Notes: a model not told the origin generated them from the letters alone. A stretch of DNA of 64,000 bases from Aquibacillus rhizosphaerae (GCF_030282825.1 NZ_JASTZU010000024.1:1-64000), one strand, 5' to 3'. Numbered from the stretch's first letter, positions 55,218 through 64,000 are shown. Numbers and translations are program-made.

Positions 55218-55289
55218 TTAGTTCTTCTTTCTTTTACCTATAATGAAAGTAATAATTACAATCATTAATAAAAAAAATTCTTTTGCCAA
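55218..55289 (-). CDS. 23-residue membrane micropeptide
   Basis: A TTG start lies 8 nt after a perfect AAAGGAG (55304-55298). The peptide is MAKEFF, a hydrophobic run LLMIVIITFIIG and a basic end KRKKN, giving one membrane segment with a positive tail. This is the build of regulatory membrane micropeptides or type I toxins. The region 55305-55752 shows no other gene. Confidence 0.5.
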   Translation of the reverse strand: MAKEFFLLMIVIITFIIGKRKKN

Positions 55290-55752
55290 AATATCCACTC
55301 CTTTGGAAATACTTAATTTATTTACTGATTTGTAGTTTAGTCATTAATGCTTACGCTCTTACCAAAAATAAGTTTCAAAATTTATAAAATATAAATCTAA
55401 CTCTCTTACTAAGGTTTGTTCAAAAAAAGCTATTTATGGAAGACGAAACTTCGTTAAATAATCTTAAGTCAAGTATTATATTTATCATCCAAAAGTTATG
55501 TAGTGGTAAACAGTCTATCAATTATTCATACACTCTTGGTCTTTCATTGTTAAAAGCTATGTCAGGTTGTACTTGTAATTGGCCATAATCTCATTAAATA
55601 AATTTGAATTTTCCGAACACTTGAGTACAACTAACTTCTTACTCTATGATAAAATGTGGTATACACTAGAAAAAGGTAGAATGCTAGATATTTAACCTTA
55701 TGGCAATATATTAGATATAAAACAATGAGGAGACTTGAAAGGGGACGCAATT

Positions 55753-57684
55753 TTGAACACAAAATTCCTAGATTTACTTGCTGAAAGATATGATAGTGAA
55801 GAAAAAGTGGTTACCGAAATTATAAACCTTAAAGCCATTCTTAACCTGCCAAAAGGTACAGAGCATTTCGTAAGTGATTTACACGGAGAGTATCAAGCTT
55901 TTCAACATGTGTTAAGAAATGGTTCAGGCAGGGTGAAAGAGAAAATAAGAGACCTTTTTAAAGAAAAATTGTCAGAAAACGAAATTAATGAATTTGCCAC
56001 ACTAGTTTATTATCCAGAAGAAAAATTAAGGTTAATGAAAAATAATATTGGCAATGAGGAAGAATTACATAAATGTTATATAGAAATCATTGAGCATATG
56101 ATTATGCTTGTTTCATATGCATCATCTAAATACACACGCTCAAAATTAAGGAAAACTTTACCTAATCAATTTGTGTATATTATAGAAGAGTTATTATATA
56201 AAACAGATGAATTAACAAATAAGAAACAATATTATACAAAAATAATCCAGCAAATTATTTCCCTCGGTCAAGCGGATAAACTTATTATTGGTCTTGCTTA
56301 TACGACGCAAAAATTGGTGGTTGATCATCTTCATGTAGTTGGGGATATTTATGATCGTGGACCCGAACCGGATAAAATAATGGATACACTAATCAACTAT
56401 CATTCTGTTGATATTCAGTGGGGAAATCACGATGTTTTATGGATAGGTGCTTTTTCTGGTTCTAAGGTTTGTCTTGCTAATATAATTCGTATCAGTGCCA
56501 GGTACAATAACTTGGATATAATTGAAGATGTGTACGGGATAAATCTTAGACCACTTCTTAATCTTGCTGAAAAATACTATGAGGATAATCCAGCCTTTAG
56601 ACCAAAGAAAGATCCGGATGATACGCTATCTGACGAAGAAGAATTGCAGATTACGAAAATTCATCAAGCCATTGCTATGATACAGTTCAAATTAGAAGGG
56701 CCAATCATAAAGAGACGTCCATATTTTAATATGTCAGAAAGGCTTTTGCTAGAGAAAATTGATTATGATAAAAAACAAATCACTATTTATGGGAAAACAT
56801 ATGACTTAGAAAATAGTTGCTTTGCAACGGTTAATCCAGAAAATCCTGATCAATTATTAGAAGAGGAAGAGCAAGTGATGGATAAATTGCTCTTTTCTGT
56901 TCAGAAATCAGAAAAGTTAGCGAGACATATGAAGTTTCTTATGAAAAAGGGTAGTCTTTATTTGAAATATAACGGCAACTTGCTAATTCATGGTTGTATT
57001 CCTCTTGATGAAAATGGTTATATGGAAGAAATGATAATTGAAGATAAAACCTATTCAGGTCGTAATCTACTTGACTTTTTTGAACATCATTTACGTGATG
57101 CCTTTGTCCATCCAGAACGTACAGATGATCTTTCGACGGATATGGTCTGGTACTTATGGTCAGGAGAATATTCCTCCCTTTTTGGCAAAAGAGAAATGAC
57201 TACTTTTGAAAGGTATTTCATAAAGGAAAAAGAAGCGCATGTAGAAAGAAAGAACCTGTACTACCATTTACGTGAAAATGAAGAAACTTGCCGCAAAATC
57301 CTTGAAGATTTTGGTCTTAATCCAGACCAAGGTCATATTATAAATGGCCATACGCCGGTAAAAGAAATTGACGGCGAAAATCCGATTAAGGCAAATGGAA
57401 AACTAATTGTGATTGATGGAGGCTTTTCTAAGGCATATCAATCAAAAACAGGTATTGCTGGATACACGTTATTGTATAATTCCTACGGGATGCAACTTGT
57501 CGCACACCAACACTTTAATTCAAAAGAAGAAGTTATAAAAAATGGTACAGATGTATTATCAATTAAAAGATTGGTAGATAAAGAGCTAGAAAGAAAAAAA
57601 GTGTTAGAAACAAATGTTGGAGAAGAATTATTAGAAGAAGTATCTATGTTGAATAGTTTAATGGAATATCGTTATATGAAGTAA
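55753..57684 (+). CDS. fbp: Class III fructose-1,6-bisphosphatase
   Basis: This 643-residue firmicute-type FBPase catalyses the gluconeogenic step from fructose-1,6-bisphosphate to fructose-6-phosphate. The metallophosphatase motifs are visible: [31 protein letters not shown] and [10 protein letters not shown]. The N-terminus of this family reads [41 protein letters not shown] in separate blocks, as here. The TTG at 55753 with AAAGGGGA is preferred over the TTG at 55735, which is too close to GAGGAG. It is monocistronic. Confidence 0.93.
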   Translation: MNTKFLDLLAERYDSEEKVVTEIINLKAILNLPKGTEHFVSDLHGEYQAFQHVLRNGSGRVKEKIRDLFKEKLSENEINEFATLVYYPEEKLRLMKNNIGNEEELHKCYIEIIEHMIMLVSYASSKYTRSKLRKTLPNQFVYIIEELLYKTDELTNKKQYYTKIIQQIISLGQADKLIIGLAYTTQKLVVDHLHVVGDIYDRGPEPDKIMDTLINYHSVDIQWGNHDVLWIGAFSGSKVCLANIIRISARYNNLDIIEDVYGINLRPLLNLAEKYYEDNPAFRPKKDPDDTLSDEEELQITKIHQAIAMIQFKLEGPIIKRRPYFNMSERLLLEKIDYDKKQITIYGKTYDLENSCFATVNPENPDQLLEEEEQVMDKLLFSVQKSEKLARHMKFLMKKGSLYLKYNGNLLIHGCIPLDENGYMEEMIIEDKTYSGRNLLDFFEHHLRDAFVHPERTDDLSTDMVWYLWSGEYSSLFGKREMTTFERYFIKEKEAHVERKNLYYHLRENEETCRKILEDFGLNPDQGHIINGHTPVKEIDGENPIKANGKLIVIDGGFSKAYQSKTGIAGYTLLYNSYGMQLVAHQHFNSKEEVIKNGTDVLSIKRLVDKELERKKVLETNVGEELLEEVSMLNSLMEYRYMK

Positions 57685-57747
57685 TGTGGGTCTAATATGG
57701 ATCCCCCCTACATGATTCTGTTGAGGCATATATAAAAACTTAAAAGT

Positions 57748-57795
57748 GAAATGGCTACAAAATTGCACATCAATTCTGTAGCCATTTTTTTATAT
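57748..57795 (+). terminator. Terminator after fbp
   Basis: AAATGGCTACA pairs with TGTAGCCATTT around about 17 nt and is followed by a T run. Confidence 0.8.
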
Positions 57796-58018
57796 AGATA
57801 GTATAAATTTGAATCCTAAACTTTCCATAACTTTTTCTATAGAATTGAGCGATGATTGGTTCCATTTTACCTGCAATGTTTTATGGTCATAGAGTTTACT
57901 TTTTTCCTTAATTTTACAAGGTGTTATGAATATTTATGTTAAAATATTTACAGATAATGTGAAAAATTCATTTAAAAAAACTGGCTGGATAGTTAAAGTT
58001 ATATAGGAGGGATTTTGC

Positions 58019-58573
58019 TTGGAAAGATGGAAGACTCTAAACTCGGAATATTTGTATAAAACATCATTTGGCAATTTGCGAAAAGATAAATGTCAACTTC
58101 CTAATGGAATTGTAATAGACGATTATTATGTCAATGAATACTCTAATTGGGTAAATGCAATTGTTGTAACTGAAGATAATAAGATTGTGCTTGTAGAACA
58201 ATATCGGCACGCTGGTGCGGATTTTTATTTAGAAATTCCAGCAGGAAAAATAGAAGCAAATGAATCATCTGAGGAAGGGATTATTAGAGAAGTTAGAGAA
58301 GAAACTGGATTTATGTCAAAGAGAAAACCTATCAAGTTGGGAGAATTTATGGTTAATCCCGCTACTCAAACCAATAAAGTTATTATTTATCTTATCTTAG
58401 AAGCTTTTAAAGAATTTGAACAAGATTTAGATAACGTTGAAGATATAGAACCTTGCTTGTTAGATTTTAATGAAATGGGAGAGTTGTTAAGTAAGAACCA
58501 AATAAAAACGCAATTGTTTACAGCAAATGCATATTTTATGGCAAAAGATTATCTAACTCAATATAAAAAATAA
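58019..58573 (+). CDS. Nudix hydrolase (ADP-ribose pyrophosphatase-like)
   Basis: This 184-residue protein has a perfect Nudix box, G-x5-E-x7-REVREETGF (about residues 76-98), and the upstream VEQYRHAG and EIPAGKIE typical of ADP-ribose/NDP-sugar hydrolases. TTG start; AGGAGGG upstream. An extended -10-like TATGTTAAAAT lies near 57940-57950, of the type seen before other genes in this region. Confidence 0.88.
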   Translation: MERWKTLNSEYLYKTSFGNLRKDKCQLPNGIVIDDYYVNEYSNWVNAIVVTEDNKIVLVEQYRHAGADFYLEIPAGKIEANESSEEGIIREVREETGFMSKRKPIKLGEFMVNPATQTNKVIIYLILEAFKEFEQDLDNVEDIEPCLLDFNEMGELLSKNQIKTQLFTANAYFMAKDYLTQYKK

Positions 58574-58647
58574 CCGTACTTCAATGATGACTTTTTATTT
58601 CACAAGTAAGTGTATGATTTATGTTCTGAATTAAAAGGGAGGATGAA

Positions 58648-59101
58648 ATGGTTCAATCAGAATGGGATATACAAGAGGTTAAGCGTTTGAAAAAGGTGGA
58701 ATTATTGCAATACAATCTAGTAATGCTATTGATAATCGTGTTGTTTGGTTATTTTGTTAAGAACGGAGGTACGGTTTCCTTCCTCTTTGGATTATGCTGC
58801 GTGCTTTTCTGGATAGTTGTAGCTATGAGGTTTTTCACGCTTAAGACAGGAAAGATGATTGGCACAAAAACAAGCAGGTGTGTACAGTATTTTGACAGAG
58901 ACCGTATCGGAAAGAAACGATGGAAGCGTAAAACAATTATAGGTAATAGTTATCAGTTTTGTAAGTGTTGCTTTTACAGTATTCTTGTTTGTCATGGAAC
59001 TTGACTCTGTAAGATTGGACTTTCCTATCGATGCTTTCCCATTCATTGGTGCTTGGGTTGGCTATAATATAGGTGAAATCGTCAAAATGAACAATTTGTA
59101 A
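58648..59101 (+). pseudogene. Frameshifted small membrane protein gene
   Basis: From the ATG (GGGAGG upstream) one frame gives KKVELLQYNLVMLLIIVLFG and FLFGLCCVLFWIVVAMRFF, then KRWKRKTII. After about 58942 the coding look moves to another frame: VIVISFVSVAFTVFLFVMEL and FPFIGAWVGYNIGEIVKMNNL, ending in TAA at 59099-59101. It is a four-TM protein of about 150 residues broken by one frameshift. The family is not recognised. Confidence 0.6.
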
Positions 59102-59176
59102 GAAAAGTATCAGATAATTGAAATCTAGCAGACCGATAATTAATTTAATAAACTATATATAAGAGGGTAAAGATGT

Positions 59177-59635
59177 ATGTTCCTGGAGGAAGGCTCGGAG
59201 GTTATATATGTGGAGGAATTTGAACTGAATTTCAAGAAAAAGGGTAAAGGCGTGGATCATCTGGTAATGCCAATTCTTACACTAGCTTCATTTATGTATT
59301 TTTTCCTACCTGATAAAGGTTATTTTATACCCTTCTTATCCTACATTGGAGCAATTGGTACATATTATATTTGGATCTTTATTGATAGAAAAAAATTAAA
59401 TAATTCAGATGATAGAAAGGTGAGAGTTTTCTTGGGTAAAGTTAAAACACATCCATTAATAATCTTAGCTTTAATAATGAGTTCGATAGCAATGGCACTA
59501 TATGCTTACCGGAACTATACTAATCAAGAAATAGGCTATGGGATAGTATTTACCGTGTTGTTTATATTTCTAATAAGTATGGTAATTCAAAGTGTGAGGA
59601 GAAATAGAAAAATTAACAATGTAAATAACAAGTAA
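59177..59635 (+). CDS. Four-TM membrane protein of unknown function
   Basis: This protein of about 150 residues has four membrane segments (about residues 32-46, 52-70, 94-112 and 122-140). Two starts are possible: ATG 59177 with AGAGGG, or GTG 59210 with CGGAGG 6 nt upstream. The latter removes 11 residues without membrane character. The family is unknown. Confidence 0.6.
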   Translation: MFLEEGSEVIYVEEFELNFKKKGKGVDHLVMPILTLASFMYFFLPDKGYFIPFLSYIGAIGTYYIWIFIDRKKLNNSDDRKVRVFLGKVKTHPLIILALIMSSIAMALYAYRNYTNQEIGYGIVFTVLFIFLISMVIQSVRRNRKINNVNNK

Positions 59636-59732
59636 ATTCTGTTTTTTGAACTACCTGAAACGCTAGTTGTACAAAAAGTTGTTGATTAGGCAGATCGTTA
59701 AAAAATAATATAGTATTAGAGAGGGACGAAAC

Positions 59733-60254
59733 TTGGTGAAACGGTATAGTTTAATGTCTTTTTATATGTGCTTATTATGTTTGATACTTTCACTTACTTT
59801 GATTTTATCATCTTGGACAATAATTCCATCATATGTTTTATGGCTCATAGCTTTGATAGCATTAATAGCAGGGATTAAGGGATTCAAAGACAGAATAAAC
59901 AAAATTTCAAAAATTAGAAGCTGGTTTACTGTGATTACCTCGTTATTGCTTTTGATATCACTTTCTCTTGTTCTTCTTTTTGGGACATTACGTACGCTGG
60001 TAATTTCAGAAGAATTTATAAAAGAATCAAAGTCACCAGACGGAACTTACACAGTTGAATTCTACCTTACTAATGGTGGTGCCACTACAGCGTTCAGGGT
60101 AATAGGAAAATTGGATGGTCCTCTTTGGTCTGAAAAACTTCTTTATGGTGATTACCGAATGGATCATGCTAAAGTGGAGTGGGTAAATAACCATACTATT
60201 TCGATAAATAATCATGTTTTAAACCTAAAAAAAGACGAAACATATTCCGATTGA
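59733..60254 (+). CDS. DUF5412-like membrane protein
   Basis: This 173-residue protein has three N-terminal membrane segments, then an external domain KSPDGTYTVEFYLTNGGATT, KLDGPLWSEKLLYGDYRMDH and WVNNHTISINNHVL, which matches my memory of DUF5412. GAGGG precedes the TTG/GTG start pair. The function is unknown. Confidence 0.65.
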   Translation: MVKRYSLMSFYMCLLCLILSLTLILSSWTIIPSYVLWLIALIALIAGIKGFKDRINKISKIRSWFTVITSLLLLISLSLVLLFGTLRTLVISEEFIKESKSPDGTYTVEFYLTNGGATTAFRVIGKLDGPLWSEKLLYGDYRMDHAKVEWVNNHTISINNHVLNLKKDETYSD

Positions 60255-60438
60255 AAATAAAACAAATGAGCTACTATTTGAAGTCAAAACATCGCCCTCT
60301 GTCTTTTTTAAATTTTCGGATGCTGCACTTAAGAATCATATCGTTAATCATTGCAATATTTTTTTTAAAAAAAATAATGGGATTTTGTGGTAAAATTAGT
60401 GTGTCCAGAGATGTGAATAGTTGGAGGTTGAAGTCGTA

Positions 60439-60549
60439 ATGTTGTGGAAGTAATTCTTTGAACCATTGCTGAAGATGGCTTTCTTTTCAATATTTGGATT
60501 ATTAATTACTGACAGAATATTGATTATTTTTATTTTAGTAATGGCTTAA
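60439..60549 (+). pseudogene. Small membrane peptide gene with early in-frame stop
   Basis: ATG-TTG-TGG-AAG is followed by TAA at 60451-60453, after which the same frame runs FFEPLLKMAFFSIFG and LLITDRILIIFILVMA to TAA at 60547-60549. GGAGG lies upstream. AAA to TAA could explain the break. The original would be a 36-residue membrane peptide. Confidence 0.35.
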
Positions 60550-60663
60550 TACTATCTAGTATCAAAATAATCGTTGAAAATTGGTTTGTTCTCTAACAGA
60601 TGTCACCTAAACATTTAGAATACTCCAAAGCAAAATACTAAGATATAAAAAATAGAGGAGAAA

Positions 60664-60870
60664 TTGGAGTTGAATAAATCTGAAGAAGGATATAAAAAGT
60701 TTAATGTAGTTTTCCATTCCATCATTCTGCTTTTTGGTATAACGTTAATTGTAGCGTATATATTTGGTATGAATGAACTGGAAAGAGGATTACTTTATCT
60801 ACTATTGGGAATCTTTTTCACTTTGGAAAGCGCATTCAAATTATATAAAAAGTTTATGCTAAAAAATTAA
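60664..60870 (+). CDS. Small two-TM membrane protein
   Basis: This 68-residue protein has two membrane segments (about residues 15-35 and 41-58) and a basic end. GAGGAG lies close to the TTG at 60664; the TTG at 60670 is an alternative. The family is not recognised. Confidence 0.5.
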   Translation: MELNKSEEGYKKFNVVFHSIILLFGITLIVAYIFGMNELERGLLYLLLGIFFTLESAFKLYKKFMLKN

Positions 60871-61014
60871 ATCGGTCTTGAAATATTAGGAACCACCATC
60901 TTTACAGAATAGAGTTTCCTTATAATGCTGCTTTAAAAAGGCGAATTAGCCCTGTTCCAACGACGAGCACGAATGTTGAACAAGATTATAATTTCGAATA
61001 AGTGAGGCGTTTTA

Positions 61015-61302
61015 ATGATTAGTTGGTCTACTTTAATTCATCCTCTTGCATTGGAAGTATTAGTAATCCCTTTTGCTATTGGTTTAGGAATTATAGCGTC
61101 TTTATTCTCAAAAATGATTTTTATAGGTCCTATAATGACTATACTGACCCTTCTAGTGTTCGAAATATGGTTCTGGGGCTATTTTTATGAGTCAGGGCTA
61201 TATGGCGTAAACTTATCTCTCGAGGACTTTACCATTTATATAGTGCTTGCAGTATTATCTTTTCTTTTTTCTAGGTCTTTATTTAACAAAAAGCATCAGT
61301 AG
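61015..61302 (+). CDS. Small three-TM membrane protein
   Basis: This 95-residue hydrophobic protein has three membrane segments (about residues 12-33, 36-57 and 69-88). The ATG has GTGAGG upstream. The family is not recognised. Confidence 0.55.
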   Translation: MISWSTLIHPLALEVLVIPFAIGLGIIASLFSKMIFIGPIMTILTLLVFEIWFWGYFYESGLYGVNLSLEDFTIYIVLAVLSFLFSRSLFNKKHQ

Positions 61303-61462
61303 CATGAATCTTATTGATTTTATAAACTATTGTAAAGTTAAACAAGGGAAATTGCATTTTTTGGTAATACTGATACCTAATCGTCTTGTTTCAAAAATGA
61401 ATTTATAACATACTCAACTTTTTTTTGGTTTATAGTCGCATTCTTTTCGTTGCATTATAAAT

Positions 61463-61484
61463 TACTGGAACTTTATATTAAAAT
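61463..61484 (+). promoter_or_regulatory. Extended -10 promoter-like repeat
   Basis: This 22-bp stretch ends TTATATTAAAAT and resembles the shared cassettes at 39691-39712 and 41658-41679. It lies just before the kinase gene with a CTG start. Confidence 0.4.
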
Positions 61485-61506
61485 CATTAAAAAATGAGGT
61501 GGTTTT

Positions 61507-62010
61507 CTGAAAACATCTCCAAAAAAGATACATATAATTGGTTCTGTTGGAAGTGGTAAGACAACTTTAGCAAAAGAGTTATCTTCAAAGTTAGATATAC
61601 CGTATTACAAGTTAGATAATGTAGTTTGGATACGGAATAACTCTGGAGATATAAGAAGAACTGAACATGAGTATCTAAATAGTATATTAAAATCTGAAAC
61701 TTGGATTATTGAAGGAGTACACAACGAGGATTGGGTAAGCGATTGTTTTAATTATGCAGATTTGATTATTTTTTTAGACACAAACTATTCAATAAGAACC
61801 TATCGAATAATAATAAGGTTTCTTAAACAACAACTTCGATTAGAAATATCAAATTACAAACCAACATTTAAAATCTTTATGAAGATGTTTAAATGGAACC
61901 GATATTTTGAAGAAGTAGGAAAAGTTAGTTTTTTTAACAAATATAGCAAACATAACGACAAAATATTAGTTAGTAACAACACAAATAGTATTAAGGAATA
62001 CTTCAACTAA
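61507..62010 (+). CDS. P-loop ATPase, topology-modulation/FlaR-like, CTG start
   Basis: This 167-residue adenylate-kinase-like protein has Walker A IIGSVGSGKTT (about residues 9-19), LDNVVWI, a WIIEGVH stretch and LIIFLDTN (Walker B-like). No ATG, GTG or TTG lies before the Walker A in this frame. GAGGTGG is followed by CTG at 61507, giving a natural N-terminus. A gene start at the internal TTG 61762 would lack the P-loop. CTG use or a mutated start are both possible. Such proteins are annotated as DNA topology modulation proteins; the true substrate is unknown. Confidence 0.65.
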   Translation: MKTSPKKIHIIGSVGSGKTTLAKELSSKLDIPYYKLDNVVWIRNNSGDIRRTEHEYLNSILKSETWIIEGVHNEDWVSDCFNYADLIIFLDTNYSIRTYRIIIRFLKQQLRLEISNYKPTFKIFMKMFKWNRYFEEVGKVSFFNKYSKHNDKILVSNNTNSIKEYFN

Positions 62011-62125
62011 AAGGTTGTGAATGCTAAAAAATGATCTCCGTCTATTAAATAATGGCTCTGTAAAACTATGAATTTTTCTAAATAATTATGAATATATCAA
62101 ATTCTTTAAGCTAAGGTGGATTAAA

Positions 62126-62821
62126 ATGGAGAAGGTTACAAAATTAGACCTAGAACGAATTGTTTTTATTGGTAGAACTTATGAAGAGTATATAGATATG
62201 TTTTCGCTCACCAAAGAAGAATTACAAGGCAAGAAAATACTCGATTGCCCAGCAGGAGCATGTTCATTTACTGCTATCGGTAACGAATCAGGTTTAGATG
62301 TAACAGCATGTGATATTGCGTATTTTCATTCTAATGAAGATTTGAAAAATAAAGGTCTTCTGGATATAGAACATGCAATGGAACATATGAAAAAAGCTAA
62401 AAGTAATTATGAATGGGATTATTTCAATGATGTAGAAAGTCTTAAAAAACACCGTTTAAATGCATTGCATGATTGTTCAAAGGATATGAACAATTCAAAC
62501 AAACGTTACATCCCTGTAACTTTGCCTTCTTTGCCTTTTGAGAATAAAGAATTTGATATACTGCTCTCTGCACATTTTCTATTTATGTATGCTGATAGAT
62601 TAGATTTTCAATTTCACATAGAAACGCTCAATGAGTTATTGAGGGTTACAAAAGAGGAAATTCGTATCTTTCCTTTAGTTGACTTAGAAGGAAATCGATA
62701 TGATCATTTAGATAAAATAATAAGTTATCTTGCTGATAATGGGTGTACGGTAGAAGAGGTCAAAGTACCATATGAATTTCAAGCAAATGCTAACTCGATG
62801 TTAAAAATAACAAAAGGGTAG
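62126..62821 (+). CDS. SAM-dependent methyltransferase-like protein
   Basis: This 231-residue protein has motif I ILDCPAGACSFTA (about residues 39-51), VTACDIAYFH as the ribose-binding loop and LPFENKEFDILLSAHFLFMY as post-motif. Unlike typical enzymes, motif I reads CPAGACS in place of GxGxG. The helix between motifs holds a long insertion. AAGGTGG precedes the ATG. The substrate is unknown. Confidence 0.75.
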   Translation: MEKVTKLDLERIVFIGRTYEEYIDMFSLTKEELQGKKILDCPAGACSFTAIGNESGLDVTACDIAYFHSNEDLKNKGLLDIEHAMEHMKKAKSNYEWDYFNDVESLKKHRLNALHDCSKDMNNSNKRYIPVTLPSLPFENKEFDILLSAHFLFMYADRLDFQFHIETLNELLRVTKEEIRIFPLVDLEGNRYDHLDKIISYLADNGCTVEEVKVPYEFQANANSMLKITKG

Positions 62822-62829
62822 TGACAACG

Positions 62830-63120
62830 ATGGATATTGCGGTTTATCTAATTTTATTATTCACTTTGATTATATCCACTATAATTTCTGTATGGTTATT
62901 TAAAAAGAAGAAAAGTAAATGGTTAGGAATATTTATAGGTTTTTGTGCTAATACGATTATATTATCATTATCCACTGTTGTCTTTTATAAATTTTATAAT
63001 TTTAAAGGAATGGATGGAGTGTTTACTAGTTTGGGTATTCTTGTGTTTGCTTTTTTTGTTCCGATCATTACGTGTATTAACTTTTATGTTGTTGAATTTG
63101 TAAAATATAGGAGCAAATAA
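62830..63120 (+). CDS. Small three-TM membrane protein
   Basis: This 96-residue protein has three membrane segments (about residues 3-23, 31-53 and 65-88) and a KKKKSKW loop. It follows the methyltransferase gene directly: AAAAGGG at that gene's end serves the ATG at 62830, and the GTG at 62821 is too close. The family is not recognised. Confidence 0.55.
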   Translation: MDIAVYLILLFTLIISTIISVWLFKKKKSKWLGIFIGFCANTIILSLSTVVFYKFYNFKGMDGVFTSLGILVFAFFVPIITCINFYVVEFVKYRSK

Positions 63121-63462
63121 ATAAAATAATTGGTAGTTGTGCCCGTTTATTTAATAAGAGGAAACTGTTTTCGCTTAATAAACGGCACACATATTTGCCA
63201 GGTAAAAACATGTTTTTCAGGTAGTGGAAAGGATTGAAAGAAATTATGTAGGCATCAGATTAATAAATTCTAAAACACTTCTGAAGTTTATGTGCATCCA
63301 GAGAGAGATTTTTATTCAATAAACGAGGCAGGTTAGTAAAAAATACGTAAAGAAATTAATGTAAGGGTTTTAAATCTATAATGATATTGCTTTTTCAATA
63401 TCATTATAGACTTTTGTATTACCCTATATAAGTGATATTACCATGATTACTTCGTTTGTTAT
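63121..63462. other. Intergenic region with a hairpin
   Basis: The region is AT-rich. It holds a strong palindrome at about 63377-63410 (TATAATGATATTG with its complement around 6 nt) that probably terminates both the upstream unit and the convergent ridA gene. Nothing else is seen. Confidence 0.5.
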
Positions 63463-63846
63463 TTAATCAGTATGTGCGATAGCAGAGATTTCAATCAGTT
63501 GCTCTGGGAACGCCAGATAAGTCACGCCGATGAGGCTGCCTGCCGGTCGATGTTGTTCAAGGAATTCCTTGAACAAGTCGACGACTGGCTCGGAGTGTTC
63601 TTTCGGATTTGTAAGATATATTTCGACATAAGCTAGGTTTGACTTCGTAGCTCCTAACTCTTCTAGTACACGATTAAGGTTTTCAAGCGTTTGTCGGGTT
63701 TGAGATTCAATATCATTCTTGCCAACGAACATACCATCTTTATCGTGTGAAAATTGACCTGAAACGTAAATAGTACCGTTGACATTGTATCCTTGGGTAA
63801 TACCGTGATCCCAAAGATTGTGATTGTAGCTTTTTAAAATACTCAT
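63463..63846 (-). CDS. RidA/YjgF family protein
   Basis: This 127-residue member of the RidA/YER057c/UK114 family forms trimers, and in typical members it hydrolyses reactive enamines/imines. Features are TIYVSGQFSHDKDG, QTRQTLENLNRVLEELGA and the end LIEISAIAHTD. The usual catalytic Arg stretch is replaced by RPAGSLIGVTYLAFPEQLIEI, so it may be an Rid4-7 type. The third between 63490 and 63640 is clearly more GC-rich than its surroundings. It lies head to head with a regulator gene. Confidence 0.85.
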   Translation of the reverse strand: MSILKSYNHNLWDHGITQGYNVNGTIYVSGQFSHDKDGMFVGKNDIESQTRQTLENLNRVLEELGATKSNLAYVEIYLTNPKEHSEPVVDLFKEFLEQHRPAGSLIGVTYLAFPEQLIEISAIAHTD

Positions 63847-63951
63847 TGTTTTTTCTCCTTTATTATAAAGTAAGGTAAGTATAGAATGACTTCAAAGAAA
63901 AAAATAGTACGCACTTTTTTAATAGCTACTATCAGAAAGGATAGTGCAAAT

Positions 63952-64000
63952 ATGAGTATGAATGACTATAAAGAAAAAGGTAATATCCAAGAGACACCTT
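63952..64000 (+). CDS. Start of a probable HxlR-type regulator (cut by window end)
   Basis: The ATG at 63952 with AAAGGA upstream begins SMNDYKEKGNIQETP. HxlR regulators often have a NIQETPFGYTLS-like N-terminus before the winged helix (from memory), and they are commonly divergent from the genes they control, here ridA. Only 16 codons are visible. Confidence 0.4.
   Translation, partial: MSMNDYKEKGNIQETP

Noticed and set aside
60251-60439. 62-codon frame after the DUF5412-like gene
   Set aside because: It covers a promoter-like repeat and an A/T run, has no ribosome site and poor protein character.
1-64000. CRISPR arrays, tRNA or rRNA genes
   Set aside because: I saw no regularly spaced repeats and no cloverleaf or rRNA sequence when reading both strands by eye.

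Overview
The window looks like a chromosome segment of a low-GC, endospore-forming Bacillaceae bacterium, possibly of the Oceanobacillus/Virgibacillus/Gracilibacillus type. The reasons are strong AAGGAGG ribosome sites with many TTG/GTG starts, Bacillus-type genes (CotF spore coat protein, YuzF/DUF2642, YrvL, class III Fbp, DegV, cydABCD) and GC-rich intergenic repeats typical of Bacillaceae. The genus is an inference. No rRNA, tRNA, CRISPR array or intact mobile element was seen.

0-9.4 kb is an isoprenoid region. A squalene/phytoene synthase-family gene comes first. A leftward operon follows: a 2-TM protein, a TctA-type permease, mevalonate kinase, mevalonate diphosphate decarboxylase, phosphomevalonate kinase and type 2 IPP isomerase. 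HMG-CoA synthase and reductase are absent from the window. The promoter in front of the operon (TTGATG-17-TATAAT) carries a Fur-like box filling its spacer, and an exact TGTGA-N6-TCACA site lies about 64 bp upstream of the expected start of transcription. This is the most interesting finding: a possibly iron-repressed, Fe-S-free route to IPP that may be fed by an imported precursor.

9.4-38 kb is mostly housekeeping: a PAS-PAS-GGDEF-EAL protein, a Bcr/CflA exporter, an SDR, DegV, an aldo-keto reductase, a phosphotransferase, a methyltransferase, an unusual PTS EIIC-like protein, an SGNH hydrolase, the cydABCD operon (bd oxidase plus its ABC exporter), a GntR/DUF1648 pair, a CotF coat protein, a second, membrane-bound GGDEF-EAL protein, a GyrI-like protein and a RecD/Dda-like helicase.

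38-47 kb and 58.6-63.1 kb are accessory. Small membrane proteins, a lipoprotein, P-loop kinases, a HAD phosphatase, methyltransferases, a zincin and a DUF2087 regulator are separated by recurrent terminator plus extended -10 promoter cassettes. Several genes are decaying: an AAC(6')-like gene, two frameshifted membrane proteins and two small genes with in-frame stops.

47.9-52.2 kb holds a GH3 beta-glucosidase gene and a GH30 gene for beta-glucan use. The GH3 gene has an in-frame TAG and the GH30 gene lacks a normal start codon behind its ribosome site, so the pair seems to be degrading or under unusual control. 52.4-54.5 kb holds a LysR regulator and a MetE-like synthase separated by a near-perfect MET-box. 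54.7-58.6 kb holds two small genes (53 and 23 residues), fbp and a Nudix hydrolase. The right edge has ridA facing the start of a probable HxlR regulator.
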